Shown here: positions 49,928 through 57,923 of the stretch, one piece after another
Layout of the letters: each line of letters opens with the position of its first letter
Numbering within the stretch: the first letter of the stretch is position 1
Assembly: GCA_964619955.1 (NCBI GenBank)
Contig: CAZUJF010000002.1
Location: 248,001 to 312,000 of the forward strand
Source: JACQFK01 sp964619955
Lineage (GTDB): Bacteria > Planctomycetota > MHYJ01 > JACPRB01
DNA: 64,000 bases
Direction: 5' to 3'
Program-made: the position numbers and the translations under genes
The notes under the pieces: generated by a model
What the model saw: the letters and a program-made list of their open reading frames with translations, nothing else
Told to the model about the DNA's origin: nothing
Databases searched by the model: none

Positions 49928-52423
49928 ATGGTCTTTCCGTGGTCAGTGCTCCAGAAGCGCGATCGTGCGTCGCTCGCCGCAGGGCTTCCCCACGATTCCT
50001 TCGATCCGGAAGGAAGCGTCTTCCTCGGCCGCGACGGCTCGCTCGGCCTCGCCTGGCAGGTGGGGATGATCGATGCCGAAACTCGGAGTCCTTCCGACCT
50101 TGAGGCCCTCTCCTCGCGGTTCGCGGAACTCTTCAAGCACGTCCCCTCGGGGGCGGCCGTCCAGTTCATCGTGCTCTCGGACCGGGAGATGACTTCCGAG
50201 CTTCGTCCATGGACCAGCGAGGTCGCGGAGGATGTCTCCCCGGGCGAGCGGGCGGCGGCGGAACTCGTGTCCTCCCATGCGCGGATCCTCTCTGGGATGT
50301 CGATCGAGGACGAGGGGCGTCCCTTTCATGCCAGGCGCCTCAAACTCTACCTGACGGTGAGGATCTTCCCGGGTCTTTCCCCGTCGCCCAAGACGACGAT
50401 CGAGGCCTACGGCCGGGAGAAGGAGCGGCTGCTGGAGACCGGCTCGACGATCGAAGGCTTTTTCTCCCAGATGCAGGTACCGTGCTCGCGCCTGGACGGC
50501 GGGAAGCTGAAGGAGGTGCTCTACACCCTGCTCAATCCCCGGCGCCGCGCGAGCGTCCCGGTCCGGCCTTTCCGGGAGGATGAGCCCCTGCGCCACCAGG
50601 TGGTCCGAAGTGGGGCCTCCTTCAACGCGGAGAGCGGCCAGATCACGCTCGACGGCACGTCCGTCCGGGTCCTATCCATGGTCGAACTGCCCCTCGAAAC
50701 GCTTCCGGGCCTCGTTTCGCGTTCGCGGGACGGCACCCCTTCGATCCTCGACGTCCTCCCCGACTGCCTTCTCCTCTACGACATCGAGATCCTGGACGAC
50801 TACGAGGCGAAGCGCTCGCTCGAGAAGAAGTACGCCTTCGCGTGGAACCAGCTCCGCACGCGGAAGAAGGTGAACATCGCCGCGATCGAGGAAGATGCGA
50901 ACGGGGCTCTCGGCGAGCTCCTGGCCGGTCGCCGGCTTCTCCGGGCCCGCCTCCACGTCGTGGTCTCCGGAGAAAAGCCGGAAGAGGCCGCGGTGCGGAG
51001 TTCGTCGGCCAAGCGGCTCCTCCAGGATCTGGGTCTCGACGTCGTGGAGGAAGACGCGCTCGCCCTTTCCCTCTTCCTCCAGTCGCTCCCCTTGTCGTAC
51101 GACCCCGCCTACGATCGCGCGCTCAAGCGCTCGCGTTCCATCGTGTCGACCAACCTCGCGGATCTCCTGCCGATCTACGGACCCTACCGGGGAACGCCGA
51201 CGCCGGAGATCCTGCTGCAGAACCGGCGCGGAGAGCCCATCTCGTTCTCGTTTTTCGATTCGCAGGTCGCCCCTCACGGGATCGTGACGGGGACTTCAGG
51301 CGCGGGGAAAAGCTTCTTCACGAACTACTTCGCCGCGTCTGTCCGGAAGAAGGGTTCGCCCGTCTTCATCCTCGACCGCGGCAACTCCTACCGGAAGCTC
51401 TCGGACGTCCTCGGGGGCCAGTACATCACCTTCGACCCCGACCGGCCGCTCCGGATCAACCCCATCGGGAGGGCGGAGGCCTTCGACAAGGAGCGGCTCC
51501 TCTTCGTGAAGGACATCCTCTCGGAGATGTGCGCTCAGGGGGAGGAACCCGTCCGGAAGGAGGAGCGGACCGTCCTTGAGAACGCAGTCCTGAAGGCCGT
51601 CGAGCGAAAGCGCACGGGCGAGGTGTTCGTGTCCGACGTCTACCAGGCGCTCCTTGAGGAAGCGAAAACCGGCCCCGGATCGCTCCGGCGCGACCTCGAC
51701 CGCCTCACGCTGTCGCTGAAACCCTTCGTTGGGCAGGGCGCCTACGCCGGGTTCTTCGACGGACCGAGCGAGGTCGACTTCAGCCGGGGCTTCACGGTCT
51801 TTGAGTTGGGCGAGATCGCGCTCCGGAAGGAGATCGCCCCCGTCATCCTGATGGCGATCCTTTACAACGTGGCGGACTTCTGCGCGCGGCCTGAGAACCT
51901 GGGGCTCCGGAAGTACCTCGTCCTCGACGAGGCCTGGACGCTCCTCGAAAGCCCGGCGACCTCGCGCTTCATCGTGAACGCGCTCAAGACCTACCGGAAG
52001 CTCGGGACATCGGCCGTCATGGTGACCCAGCAGGTTGCCGACTTCGACGGACGCGCGGGGGCGGCCATCCTCGCGAATGCCCCCAACCGCGTGTTTCTGC
52101 GGCAGACGCCCGAGACCCTCCTCGCCATGGAGAAGCACCTCTCGCTCTCCCCCGAGAAGAAGAAGGCGATCGGAAGCCTTCGGACCGTGAAGGGGAAGTA
52201 CAGCGAGATGTTCCTCTCGATGGGCGACGAATCGGCGGGTGTCGCGCGGCTCATCCCCGACCCCTACTTCTATCTCCTCGCCACAAGCGATGCGGCAGAG
52301 AACTCGAAGCTCTACGCGGAGGCGGAGCGGAAGCGGATTGCGGGCGAGGTTTCGCCCATGCTCGCCGCGATTCGGGAACTCGCAGGCGCCTCACACATCT
52401 CCGACCCCCGGAGGGCCGCCTAG
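49928..52423 (+). CDS. traC: TraC (VirB4-family) T4SS ATPase
   Basis: An 831-aa ATPase. The N-terminal domain has the TraC/F-type form ('GSLGLAWQVGMIDAETRSPSD' trimmed, 'RRLKLYLTVRIFPGL'). Walker A GTSGAGKS is at 455-462, with 'FILDRGNSYRKLSDVLGGQY' after it. Walker B 'YLVLDEAWTLLE' is near Asp667-Glu668, and 'VMVTQQVADF' follows. It powers pilus assembly at the inner membrane. It starts 3 bases after traV and its stop abuts the TraG-like start. Confidence 0.9.
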   Translation: MVFPWSVLQKRDRASLAAGLPHDSFDPEGSVFLGRDGSLGLAWQVGMIDAETRSPSDLEALSSRFAELFKHVPSGAAVQFIVLSDREMTSELRPWTSEVAEDVSPGERAAAELVSSHARILSGMSIEDEGRPFHARRLKLYLTVRIFPGLSPSPKTTIEAYGREKERLLETGSTIEGFFSQMQVPCSRLDGGKLKEVLYTLLNPRRRASVPVRPFREDEPLRHQVVRSGASFNAESGQITLDGTSVRVLSMVELPLETLPGLVSRSRDGTPSILDVLPDCLLLYDIEILDDYEAKRSLEKKYAFAWNQLRTRKKVNIAAIEEDANGALGELLAGRRLLRARLHVVVSGEKPEEAAVRSSSAKRLLQDLGLDVVEEDALALSLFLQSLPLSYDPAYDRALKRSRSIVSTNLADLLPIYGPYRGTPTPEILLQNRRGEPISFSFFDSQVAPHGIVTGTSGAGKSFFTNYFAASVRKKGSPVFILDRGNSYRKLSDVLGGQYITFDPDRPLRINPIGRAEAFDKERLLFVKDILSEMCAQGEEPVRKEERTVLENAVLKAVERKRTGEVFVSDVYQALLEEAKTGPGSLRRDLDRLTLSLKPFVGQGAYAGFFDGPSEVDFSRGFTVFELGEIALRKEIAPVILMAILYNVADFCARPENLGLRKYLVLDEAWTLLESPATSRFIVNALKTYRKLGTSAVMVTQQVADFDGRAGAAILANAPNRVFLRQTPETLLAMEKHLSLSPEKKKAIGSLRTVKGKYSEMFLSMGDESAGVARLIPDPYFYLLATSDAAENSKLYAEAERKRIAGEVSPMLAAIRELAGASHISDPRRAA

Positions 52424-53920
52424 ATGGACTTCGACGGCGGCATAACTCCGATCGACACTCTCTACGAGTGGACGGGGCTCGTTCTTGCCGAGCGCTTCGC
52501 GGATACGCTTCTCTGGAGCCGGCTCTTCGTGGGCATCCTGATCGCCGCGGCGATCCTGCGGCTCTTCTACCTATCTCAGAAGAAGGAGTCCTACTTCGAC
52601 CTCGTGGCGTACCCGGTGTACCTCGCCTTCATGCTCTTCCTCGTTTCTCCAGTGACCGTCACGGTGAGGCCGAAGAACACGGTCTACAACCGGCTGTGGG
52701 ATCAGGTCGACACCACACAGATCGAGTGGGCCGGAAAGAAGAGCGGCCAAAGCACCGGCCAGGAGACGTTCCAAGTCCGTGTCCCCCGGATCATCGGGGT
52801 GTCGCACCGGTTGACGGACGGTCTCGTCCGCCAGTTCGTGGGCGGCCTCGAGAATGACGTGGGCTACACGCTATTTCGCTGGCAGGCGGTCGTCGCGAGC
52901 CTGAAGCAGGCCTCGATTCTCGATCCCCAGCTCTCCGAGCGCTTCCACACGTTCCTTCGCTACTGCTACTGGCCGGCCCAGGCGGCACGGGGGACCCCGG
53001 TGGGCGGAGAAGACGGGGGCTCCGATCGACCGCTCCCGCTTCGGGAGCCTACCGACTCCCTCTACCAGGGCCTTGAGATGCCGATGGCGCAGGATTGGAT
53101 TCCCTGCGCCGCGATGAGGGGCTCCCTCGCCACCGGCCTTCGCCAGCACGTCATCTCGAATGACGTTCACTCCGAGGCCCTTCGGGCGGGCGTGGGCCTG
53201 GTCGGCGGAAAGAACCCGGACCTCGTCGAGAGTTATCTGACGCGGCTCATCTACAACGAGACCTTCGGCGGAGGATCCAGAGGCGAGATGGCCCTCCTGA
53301 AGAACGCCGTGCCGGACTACTCGAGCTGGGACCAGCAGTACATGGGCACCGCGAAGTACGGTTCGGTCGCGCAGGGGGTTTCCGGCCTCCTTGGGCTCGT
53401 CTCCTCGTTTTGGGAAGGATCGAGCCATGAGACCCTGGGGCCGACGCTCTACTATCGGCTGACGCTCTTCGCCCCCTACTTGTATGGACTTCTCCAGGCC
53501 GTGATCCTGATGGCGTTCCCCATCGCCGGGCTCTGGTCGCTTTGGCCGGGCTCCTGGACGGCGGTCCTCAACTTTCTCAAGCTTTGGACCTCGATCAAGA
53601 TCTGGCCGATCTTCTGGACCTTCCTTTCCTCCTTCAACATCTATCGTCTGAACCTTCCTCCTGATGATCCGTTGGGAGCCGAAGGAACGGGCGGCTCGGC
53701 CGCGATGTTCGCCTCCGTCGCCGCCATGTACGTGCTTGTCCCGGTCCTCTCCTTCATGATCATGAATCTCGTCTCGCAGGCGGGGATGCTCACGATCTCG
53801 GCCTTCACGGGGTCCGGCACCGGAGCCGGACCCGCGGTCGGCACCCTCGTTACGGGCGTCTCGGCGGCGGGCAAGGCGGGCGCGCTCGCAGGCCAGTTGG
53901 CCCAGGGCTCGCGCAGATGA
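52424..53920 (+). CDS. TraG N-terminal-domain membrane protein (VirB6-like)
   Basis: A 498-aa protein with several membrane helices (about 27-45, 60-80, 345-385, 415-440 and 450-475). 'TLYEWTGLVLAERFADTLLW' and 'VPRIIGVSHRLTDGLVRQF' match the TraG_N domain of F-type TraG, the VirB6-like inner-membrane component. The C-terminal periplasmic half of full-length TraG, used in mating-pair stabilisation and entry exclusion, is missing; the protein ends in an Ala/Gly-rich tail. It is the last gene of the rightward tra operon. Confidence 0.75.
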   Translation: MDFDGGITPIDTLYEWTGLVLAERFADTLLWSRLFVGILIAAAILRLFYLSQKKESYFDLVAYPVYLAFMLFLVSPVTVTVRPKNTVYNRLWDQVDTTQIEWAGKKSGQSTGQETFQVRVPRIIGVSHRLTDGLVRQFVGGLENDVGYTLFRWQAVVASLKQASILDPQLSERFHTFLRYCYWPAQAARGTPVGGEDGGSDRPLPLREPTDSLYQGLEMPMAQDWIPCAAMRGSLATGLRQHVISNDVHSEALRAGVGLVGGKNPDLVESYLTRLIYNETFGGGSRGEMALLKNAVPDYSSWDQQYMGTAKYGSVAQGVSGLLGLVSSFWEGSSHETLGPTLYYRLTLFAPYLYGLLQAVILMAFPIAGLWSLWPGSWTAVLNFLKLWTSIKIWPIFWTFLSSFNIYRLNLPPDDPLGAEGTGGSAAMFASVAAMYVLVPVLSFMIMNLVSQAGMLTISAFTGSGTGAGPAVGTLVTGVSAAGKAGALAGQLAQGSRR

Positions 53921-54047
53921 TCAGATCATTGATCTTTTAGAACTCCCGGTCAAGAATACGCAGGCCCATGACAGCCCCCATTATGGGGCACCATGGGTAC
54001 TCGCGGCGACCGGGAAGAGGCAGGGGTGGAAGAGGAGCGAGGCCGAT
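53921..54047 (+). promoter_or_regulatory. Intergenic region before the sigma/kinase module
   Basis: Just after the tra operon stop is agatca-t-tgatct followed by ttt (53926-53942), a weak terminator-like hairpin. Further on, gcccc-cattatg-gggc (53974-53990) is a second small palindrome. A promoter for the following sigma-factor gene should lie here, but no confident -35/-10 pair is visible. Confidence 0.4.
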
Positions 54048-54962
54048 ATGGCACAGCTTCCCGGAAGGCGGTTCCTTCGCTCGAACAAGGAAGGCGAGGG
54101 GCCGGGGGTCTTAACGACGCTTCTCCGCGTCTACATCGAAGAGCGCGACCGGAACGCCCTGGACACCTTCTTCGAACTGCTCTACGAAGACCACTTCACC
54201 GATCTCGCGATCCAGGTCCACAGCTACGGCAAGGCGAGCGAGGTCACCGTCAAGGAAGTCATAGACGACTCGCTCGCCAAGTTGGTCGAAGACGTCGTCA
54301 AGGAGAAGTATCGCAAGGCCCCAGCGAGCGCGGCAGAGCACATCAAGTACCTTCTTCGGCGTCGCTTCATCGACCGACGCCGGTACTGGGATCGGGACCA
54401 CGAGGATGTTGTCGACCACCGCGAGACGATCGTCGACCAGAGCGCCAAGAGCCCGGCCAAGCAAGCCCAGGTCCGTGAGAGCGAGGCCCTCCTTGACGCA
54501 CGACTGGAAGGAGCCCTCGCCTCAATGACCGAAGAGGGCGCTCGAATGATCCGATTGCGCCTCGAAGGGCGACCGCATGAGGAGATCGCCCAGGAATTCG
54601 GGCTGTCCGAAGCGTCGGCCCGAAAGGCCTACTTCCGGGCCGTCAATCAGCTCATGGCCAACCTGGTCACTCATTCACCTTCTCTCGTTTTGCGTCTCAA
54701 CGAACTGAGGGCAGCTTGGGCCTCCAAGTCTCAAGAGCAGGCCTGGCCGACTTTTGACGCCATACGCGACGCGCTGCCCCGCATCACCGAGCGCGTGCGA
54801 ACCGCGATCGACCGACTCCATTTCCAGGGGGTGAGTCGAGAATCCCTCGCCGCCGAGTTCGGTGCAGAGACGCTCGAGCTCCTCCTTCGCCGCGGCTACG
54901 ACCTCCTCGAGGCCCGCTTCAAGGTCTCCTTCCCGGAGGCCTTCGAGCGGGCGAAATCGTGA
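54048..54962 (+). CDS. Sigma-70/ECF-like sigma factor with C-terminal extension
   Basis: A 304-aa protein. Residues about 25-115 fit region 2 ('FFELLYEDHFTDLAIQVHSY', 'AEHIKYLLRRRFIDRRRYWD'). Residues about 150-205 fit region 4 ('LASMTEEGARMIRLRLEGRP', 'HEEIAQEFGLSEASARKAYF'), a helix-turn-helix. The extra 100 residues end in a second helix-turn-helix-like part ('GVSRESLAAEFGAETLELLL'). The kinase gene begins inside its stop codon. A sigma factor coupled to a Ser/Thr kinase is a recurrent planctomycetal pair; phosphorylation of the extension is a possible control. Confidence 0.72.
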   Translation: MAQLPGRRFLRSNKEGEGPGVLTTLLRVYIEERDRNALDTFFELLYEDHFTDLAIQVHSYGKASEVTVKEVIDDSLAKLVEDVVKEKYRKAPASAAEHIKYLLRRRFIDRRRYWDRDHEDVVDHRETIVDQSAKSPAKQAQVRESEALLDARLEGALASMTEEGARMIRLRLEGRPHEEIAQEFGLSEASARKAYFRAVNQLMANLVTHSPSLVLRLNELRAAWASKSQEQAWPTFDAIRDALPRITERVRTAIDRLHFQGVSRESLAAEFGAETLELLLRRGYDLLEARFKVSFPEAFERAKS

Positions 54963-57907
54963 GCGAACTGTCTCCGGTCCCAGAAGAGCGCGCGCCCCGG
55001 AGTGGGGGTGAGGGCGGCCCTCCGTCCGAGACGCCTCCTGCCGCTTCGCCACTGCCTGCCACCACGACGGATTTCGGCCGATTCCCGGAAAAGGGCGAAA
55101 CGGGCGAGATCACGACACTCCTCGCCGGCGATGCGCCGCCTGCGGTTTCCAGCGCCGATGCGAAAGCGCCTCTTCATGCCCCTCCGCCCGGACCGAGGGA
55201 CGGGGATTCAGGCCTCCCGAGAAACGTCGATCCCCAGATCGAGATCGAGCGCCGGATCGGCGCGGGCGGCATGGGAGAGATCTTCCTTGGCCTTCAGAAG
55301 CACCTCGGGCGCAAGGTCGCCGTCAAGCGCATCCGGGACTGGGGAGCGGACGCTGCCACCAAGGATCGGTTCATCCACGAGGCGAAAGCCCAGTCCCGGC
55401 TCCAGCATCCCGGGATCGCCCAGGTCTACGACCTTCGCGAGGCCGATGGCGCCCTTTACCTCATCATGGAGTATGTCGAGGGGTGGACCCTCGAAGAGGC
55501 CCTCGCCAAGGACGGGAAGTTCACGCCCGACCGCATCGCATCGGTCGGCGTCCAGCTCATCGAGGCGCTCGAAGCAGCGGCCCACGAGGGATACATCCAC
55601 CGGGATTTGAAACCCGGGAACGTGATGCTGACGGACGGCGGCAAGGTCAAGATCATCGACTTCGGCCTGGCCCTCCTCGTTCGGAACCTCCGGCAGACCC
55701 GCTTCACCGAGAAGGGCGAAGTCCTGGGCACTCCGGCCTACATGTCCCCCGAGCAGCTCAACCAGGAGGAGAAGCTCGACGTCCGGAGCGACATCTGGTC
55801 GCTCGGGGTCCTCCTCTACGCGCTCGCGACCGGCGAGCCGCCCTTCACCGGTCGGGACTTCGTCTGCACGGTGAAGAACGTGATGATGGCCGACCCCGTC
55901 CCTCTCCACGCGATCGAATCTGGATTTCCGCCGGGGCTCTGGCAGGCGATCGCCCGCGCCCTCCGGAAGGATCGGGCTGAGCGCTGGCAGGATTACGCAT
56001 CCTTCCGGAATGCCCTTCTTAACTACAAGGAAATCGAGCCTGGGGTGTCGCTGGGCGCCCACCCGGCGGATGCGGAGGGCATGCCAAGCTCCCCAACCGC
56101 CCATCGCCGATCGGGGAGGCGGACGGCGGCCGTGCTCCTGGGCACGTTGCTCGCCCTGCTCGGCACCGCCGCGGCGGCCCGGTATTTCCCCTTCACCCCC
56201 AAGGACGCTCCCTTGAGTGCTGGGCCCGGCGCGTGGGGAAAACCCTCGCCTCGCCCTGCACCGCCCCCCAAGGTGGAGAGTGGGCCGGGACCCGCTAAGG
56301 ACTTGGCGCCTGCTCCGAAAGAGTTTCCTTCCTTGCCCAGCGATAAGCCGGCCCCGGCTCCGCTTGCGAAGACTTCCGTCCGCGAGCTTGCTCCGGCCAC
56401 GAAACCCCCGGCATCGCCCCTTCGCGAGAAGGTGGTTGGCTACGCTCTCTCCGAGGAGGAAGTCTTCTTCGTCGGGGAAGTCCTCGACCTCTTCTCGCAA
56501 CAGCGGCCCGCCCTCCTCGCCAAGGACTACCGGCCGATCGAGAAGGCCCTCCTCGACTTTGAGCGGGACCGCCTCGGGCTTGCTCGTGACGCCCAGCCGT
56601 CCCCCGGGAAGGAGTACATGGCCGGCCAGATCCGGGCGGCTGCCCGTTTGGTCGACCTCGCCCAGGGGGCCCTCCTTGCGCGGCTCGAGGAGCTACGGCT
56701 ATCTAAGGAGAAGGTGTCGATCGTCCTTTCGGACGGAACGGCGAAATCTGGACGCGTCGAGGCGATCGAGAAGGAATCGATCCTCCTCGCATCCGCGGAA
56801 GGCGATCGCGTGCGGGTCCCGTTCGCCGAGATCGCGGCCGAGGGTTTTCGCGGAGCGACCGCCCCGGGTCCCGCGCAACTCGCCCTCCTGGCTCTTTCCG
56901 GCGGCATCGACTCCTCCTTCCGCGAGATCGTGGATCTCGGGATTGTTCGCGACGACTTCCTCTTCTGGCTGCCCGTCGTCGTGAGGCTCGCGCGGCTCGA
57001 GGTGGAAGCGACCGCAAGGAGGGCGGTGCTCGTCGTACGCCAGGCTCCCGGGACGAAGAATGATTCCCCCGAGGCGGAAGTCCTGCCCGCGCGGGTCGCA
57101 GCTCTCGCAGCGATGCTCGCTGAAAGGAAGGAAGAGATCCTCAGGCTGTTCAGCCACACGAAAGGTGATTTTGAGTCCGCGGAGCGCGAGGCCTCGGCGC
57201 TGCGGTTCCTCGCGAAGCTTGAATACGCCCCCGTGCTTGCTCTTGCAAAGGGAACGGCGGCTTTCCCTGCCGCGGCTGGGGTGCTCCTCGGGCGATTTGA
57301 GGCCGAGCTTGGGGACGCCCACGACGAATTGCTCGCCCGGACCGGGTGGTTCGGGTTCAGCTGGGGCTTGTTCCCGGACGAGAAGTCGGTCAAAGAGCGA
57401 ACGAAGTTCTGGGACCTCGATCCCGAAGGACAGGGGAGCATTCTCCAGGCCGACGGAGTCGAGCGGCGGCTGGTCATGGGCCGCGGATCGAAGCGTGCCC
57501 CGGAAGGGGTCATTCTCAGGGTCGCCTTCGAGGCGGCGAAGGTCGCCCCGGCCGCATCGCACTGGCGGTTCCTCGTCCGGAGCCGCGAAGGGTCGTCGAA
57601 CTATCTCAGGTTCGACGACGCCACCTGCGCGCTCCATCGGACCCGACTGCAGCCGGGCGCCGCCGACCCTGAGGTCGCTAAGGCGACCCTCCCGCCCAAG
57701 TCAAAATCGGATGGTGAACGAGTCATCGCACTCCTGCCCCTTGAGGGCCATCTCCATGTGTTCGTCGACGGTGAGCATGTCCTTGGGGTCTCCCAAGCGG
57801 ATGCTGCCATCCCGAGCCAGATCTCGATCGGAGTGACCCACGGGAAGGCGTGGCTCAAGTCGGTGAAAGCCAGAAAGTCCCCCGAAGAGAACGAAGAACG
57901 TCGCTAG
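54959..57907 (+). CDS. Transmembrane Ser/Thr protein kinase (PknB-like) with extracytoplasmic sensor
   Basis: A 982-aa protein from GTG 54959. The kinase domain spans about 95-355: Gly loop 'GAGGMGEIF' at 101-109, Lys123, 'HRDLKPGN' at 214-221, 'DFG' at 234-236, 'TPAYMSPEQL' after it. All catalytic residues are intact. A membrane helix lies at about 390-408, then a Pro-rich linker. A small Sm/SH3-like segment follows near 580-625 ('VSIVLSDGTAKSGRVEAIEK'), and a C-terminal concanavalin/DUF1080-like domain near 800-970. It likely senses an envelope ligand and controls the coupled sigma factor. Confidence 0.85.
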   Translation: MSELSPVPEERAPRSGGEGGPPSETPPAASPLPATTTDFGRFPEKGETGEITTLLAGDAPPAVSSADAKAPLHAPPPGPRDGDSGLPRNVDPQIEIERRIGAGGMGEIFLGLQKHLGRKVAVKRIRDWGADAATKDRFIHEAKAQSRLQHPGIAQVYDLREADGALYLIMEYVEGWTLEEALAKDGKFTPDRIASVGVQLIEALEAAAHEGYIHRDLKPGNVMLTDGGKVKIIDFGLALLVRNLRQTRFTEKGEVLGTPAYMSPEQLNQEEKLDVRSDIWSLGVLLYALATGEPPFTGRDFVCTVKNVMMADPVPLHAIESGFPPGLWQAIARALRKDRAERWQDYASFRNALLNYKEIEPGVSLGAHPADAEGMPSSPTAHRRSGRRTAAVLLGTLLALLGTAAAARYFPFTPKDAPLSAGPGAWGKPSPRPAPPPKVESGPGPAKDLAPAPKEFPSLPSDKPAPAPLAKTSVRELAPATKPPASPLREKVVGYALSEEEVFFVGEVLDLFSQQRPALLAKDYRPIEKALLDFERDRLGLARDAQPSPGKEYMAGQIRAAARLVDLAQGALLARLEELRLSKEKVSIVLSDGTAKSGRVEAIEKESILLASAEGDRVRVPFAEIAAEGFRGATAPGPAQLALLALSGGIDSSFREIVDLGIVRDDFLFWLPVVVRLARLEVEATARRAVLVVRQAPGTKNDSPEAEVLPARVAALAAMLAERKEEILRLFSHTKGDFESAEREASALRFLAKLEYAPVLALAKGTAAFPAAAGVLLGRFEAELGDAHDELLARTGWFGFSWGLFPDEKSVKERTKFWDLDPEGQGSILQADGVERRLVMGRGSKRAPEGVILRVAFEAAKVAPAASHWRFLVRSREGSSNYLRFDDATCALHRTRLQPGAADPEVAKATLPPKSKSDGERVIALLPLEGHLHVFVDGEHVLGVSQADAAIPSQISIGVTHGKAWLKSVKARKSPEENEERR

Positions 57908-57923
57908 CCAGAAGGAGATAGAG

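Noticed and set aside
53993..54478. Plus-strand frame starting at 53993
   Set aside because: It overlaps the sigma-factor gene in another frame, and its Arg/Gly/Pro-rich content is a shadow of it.
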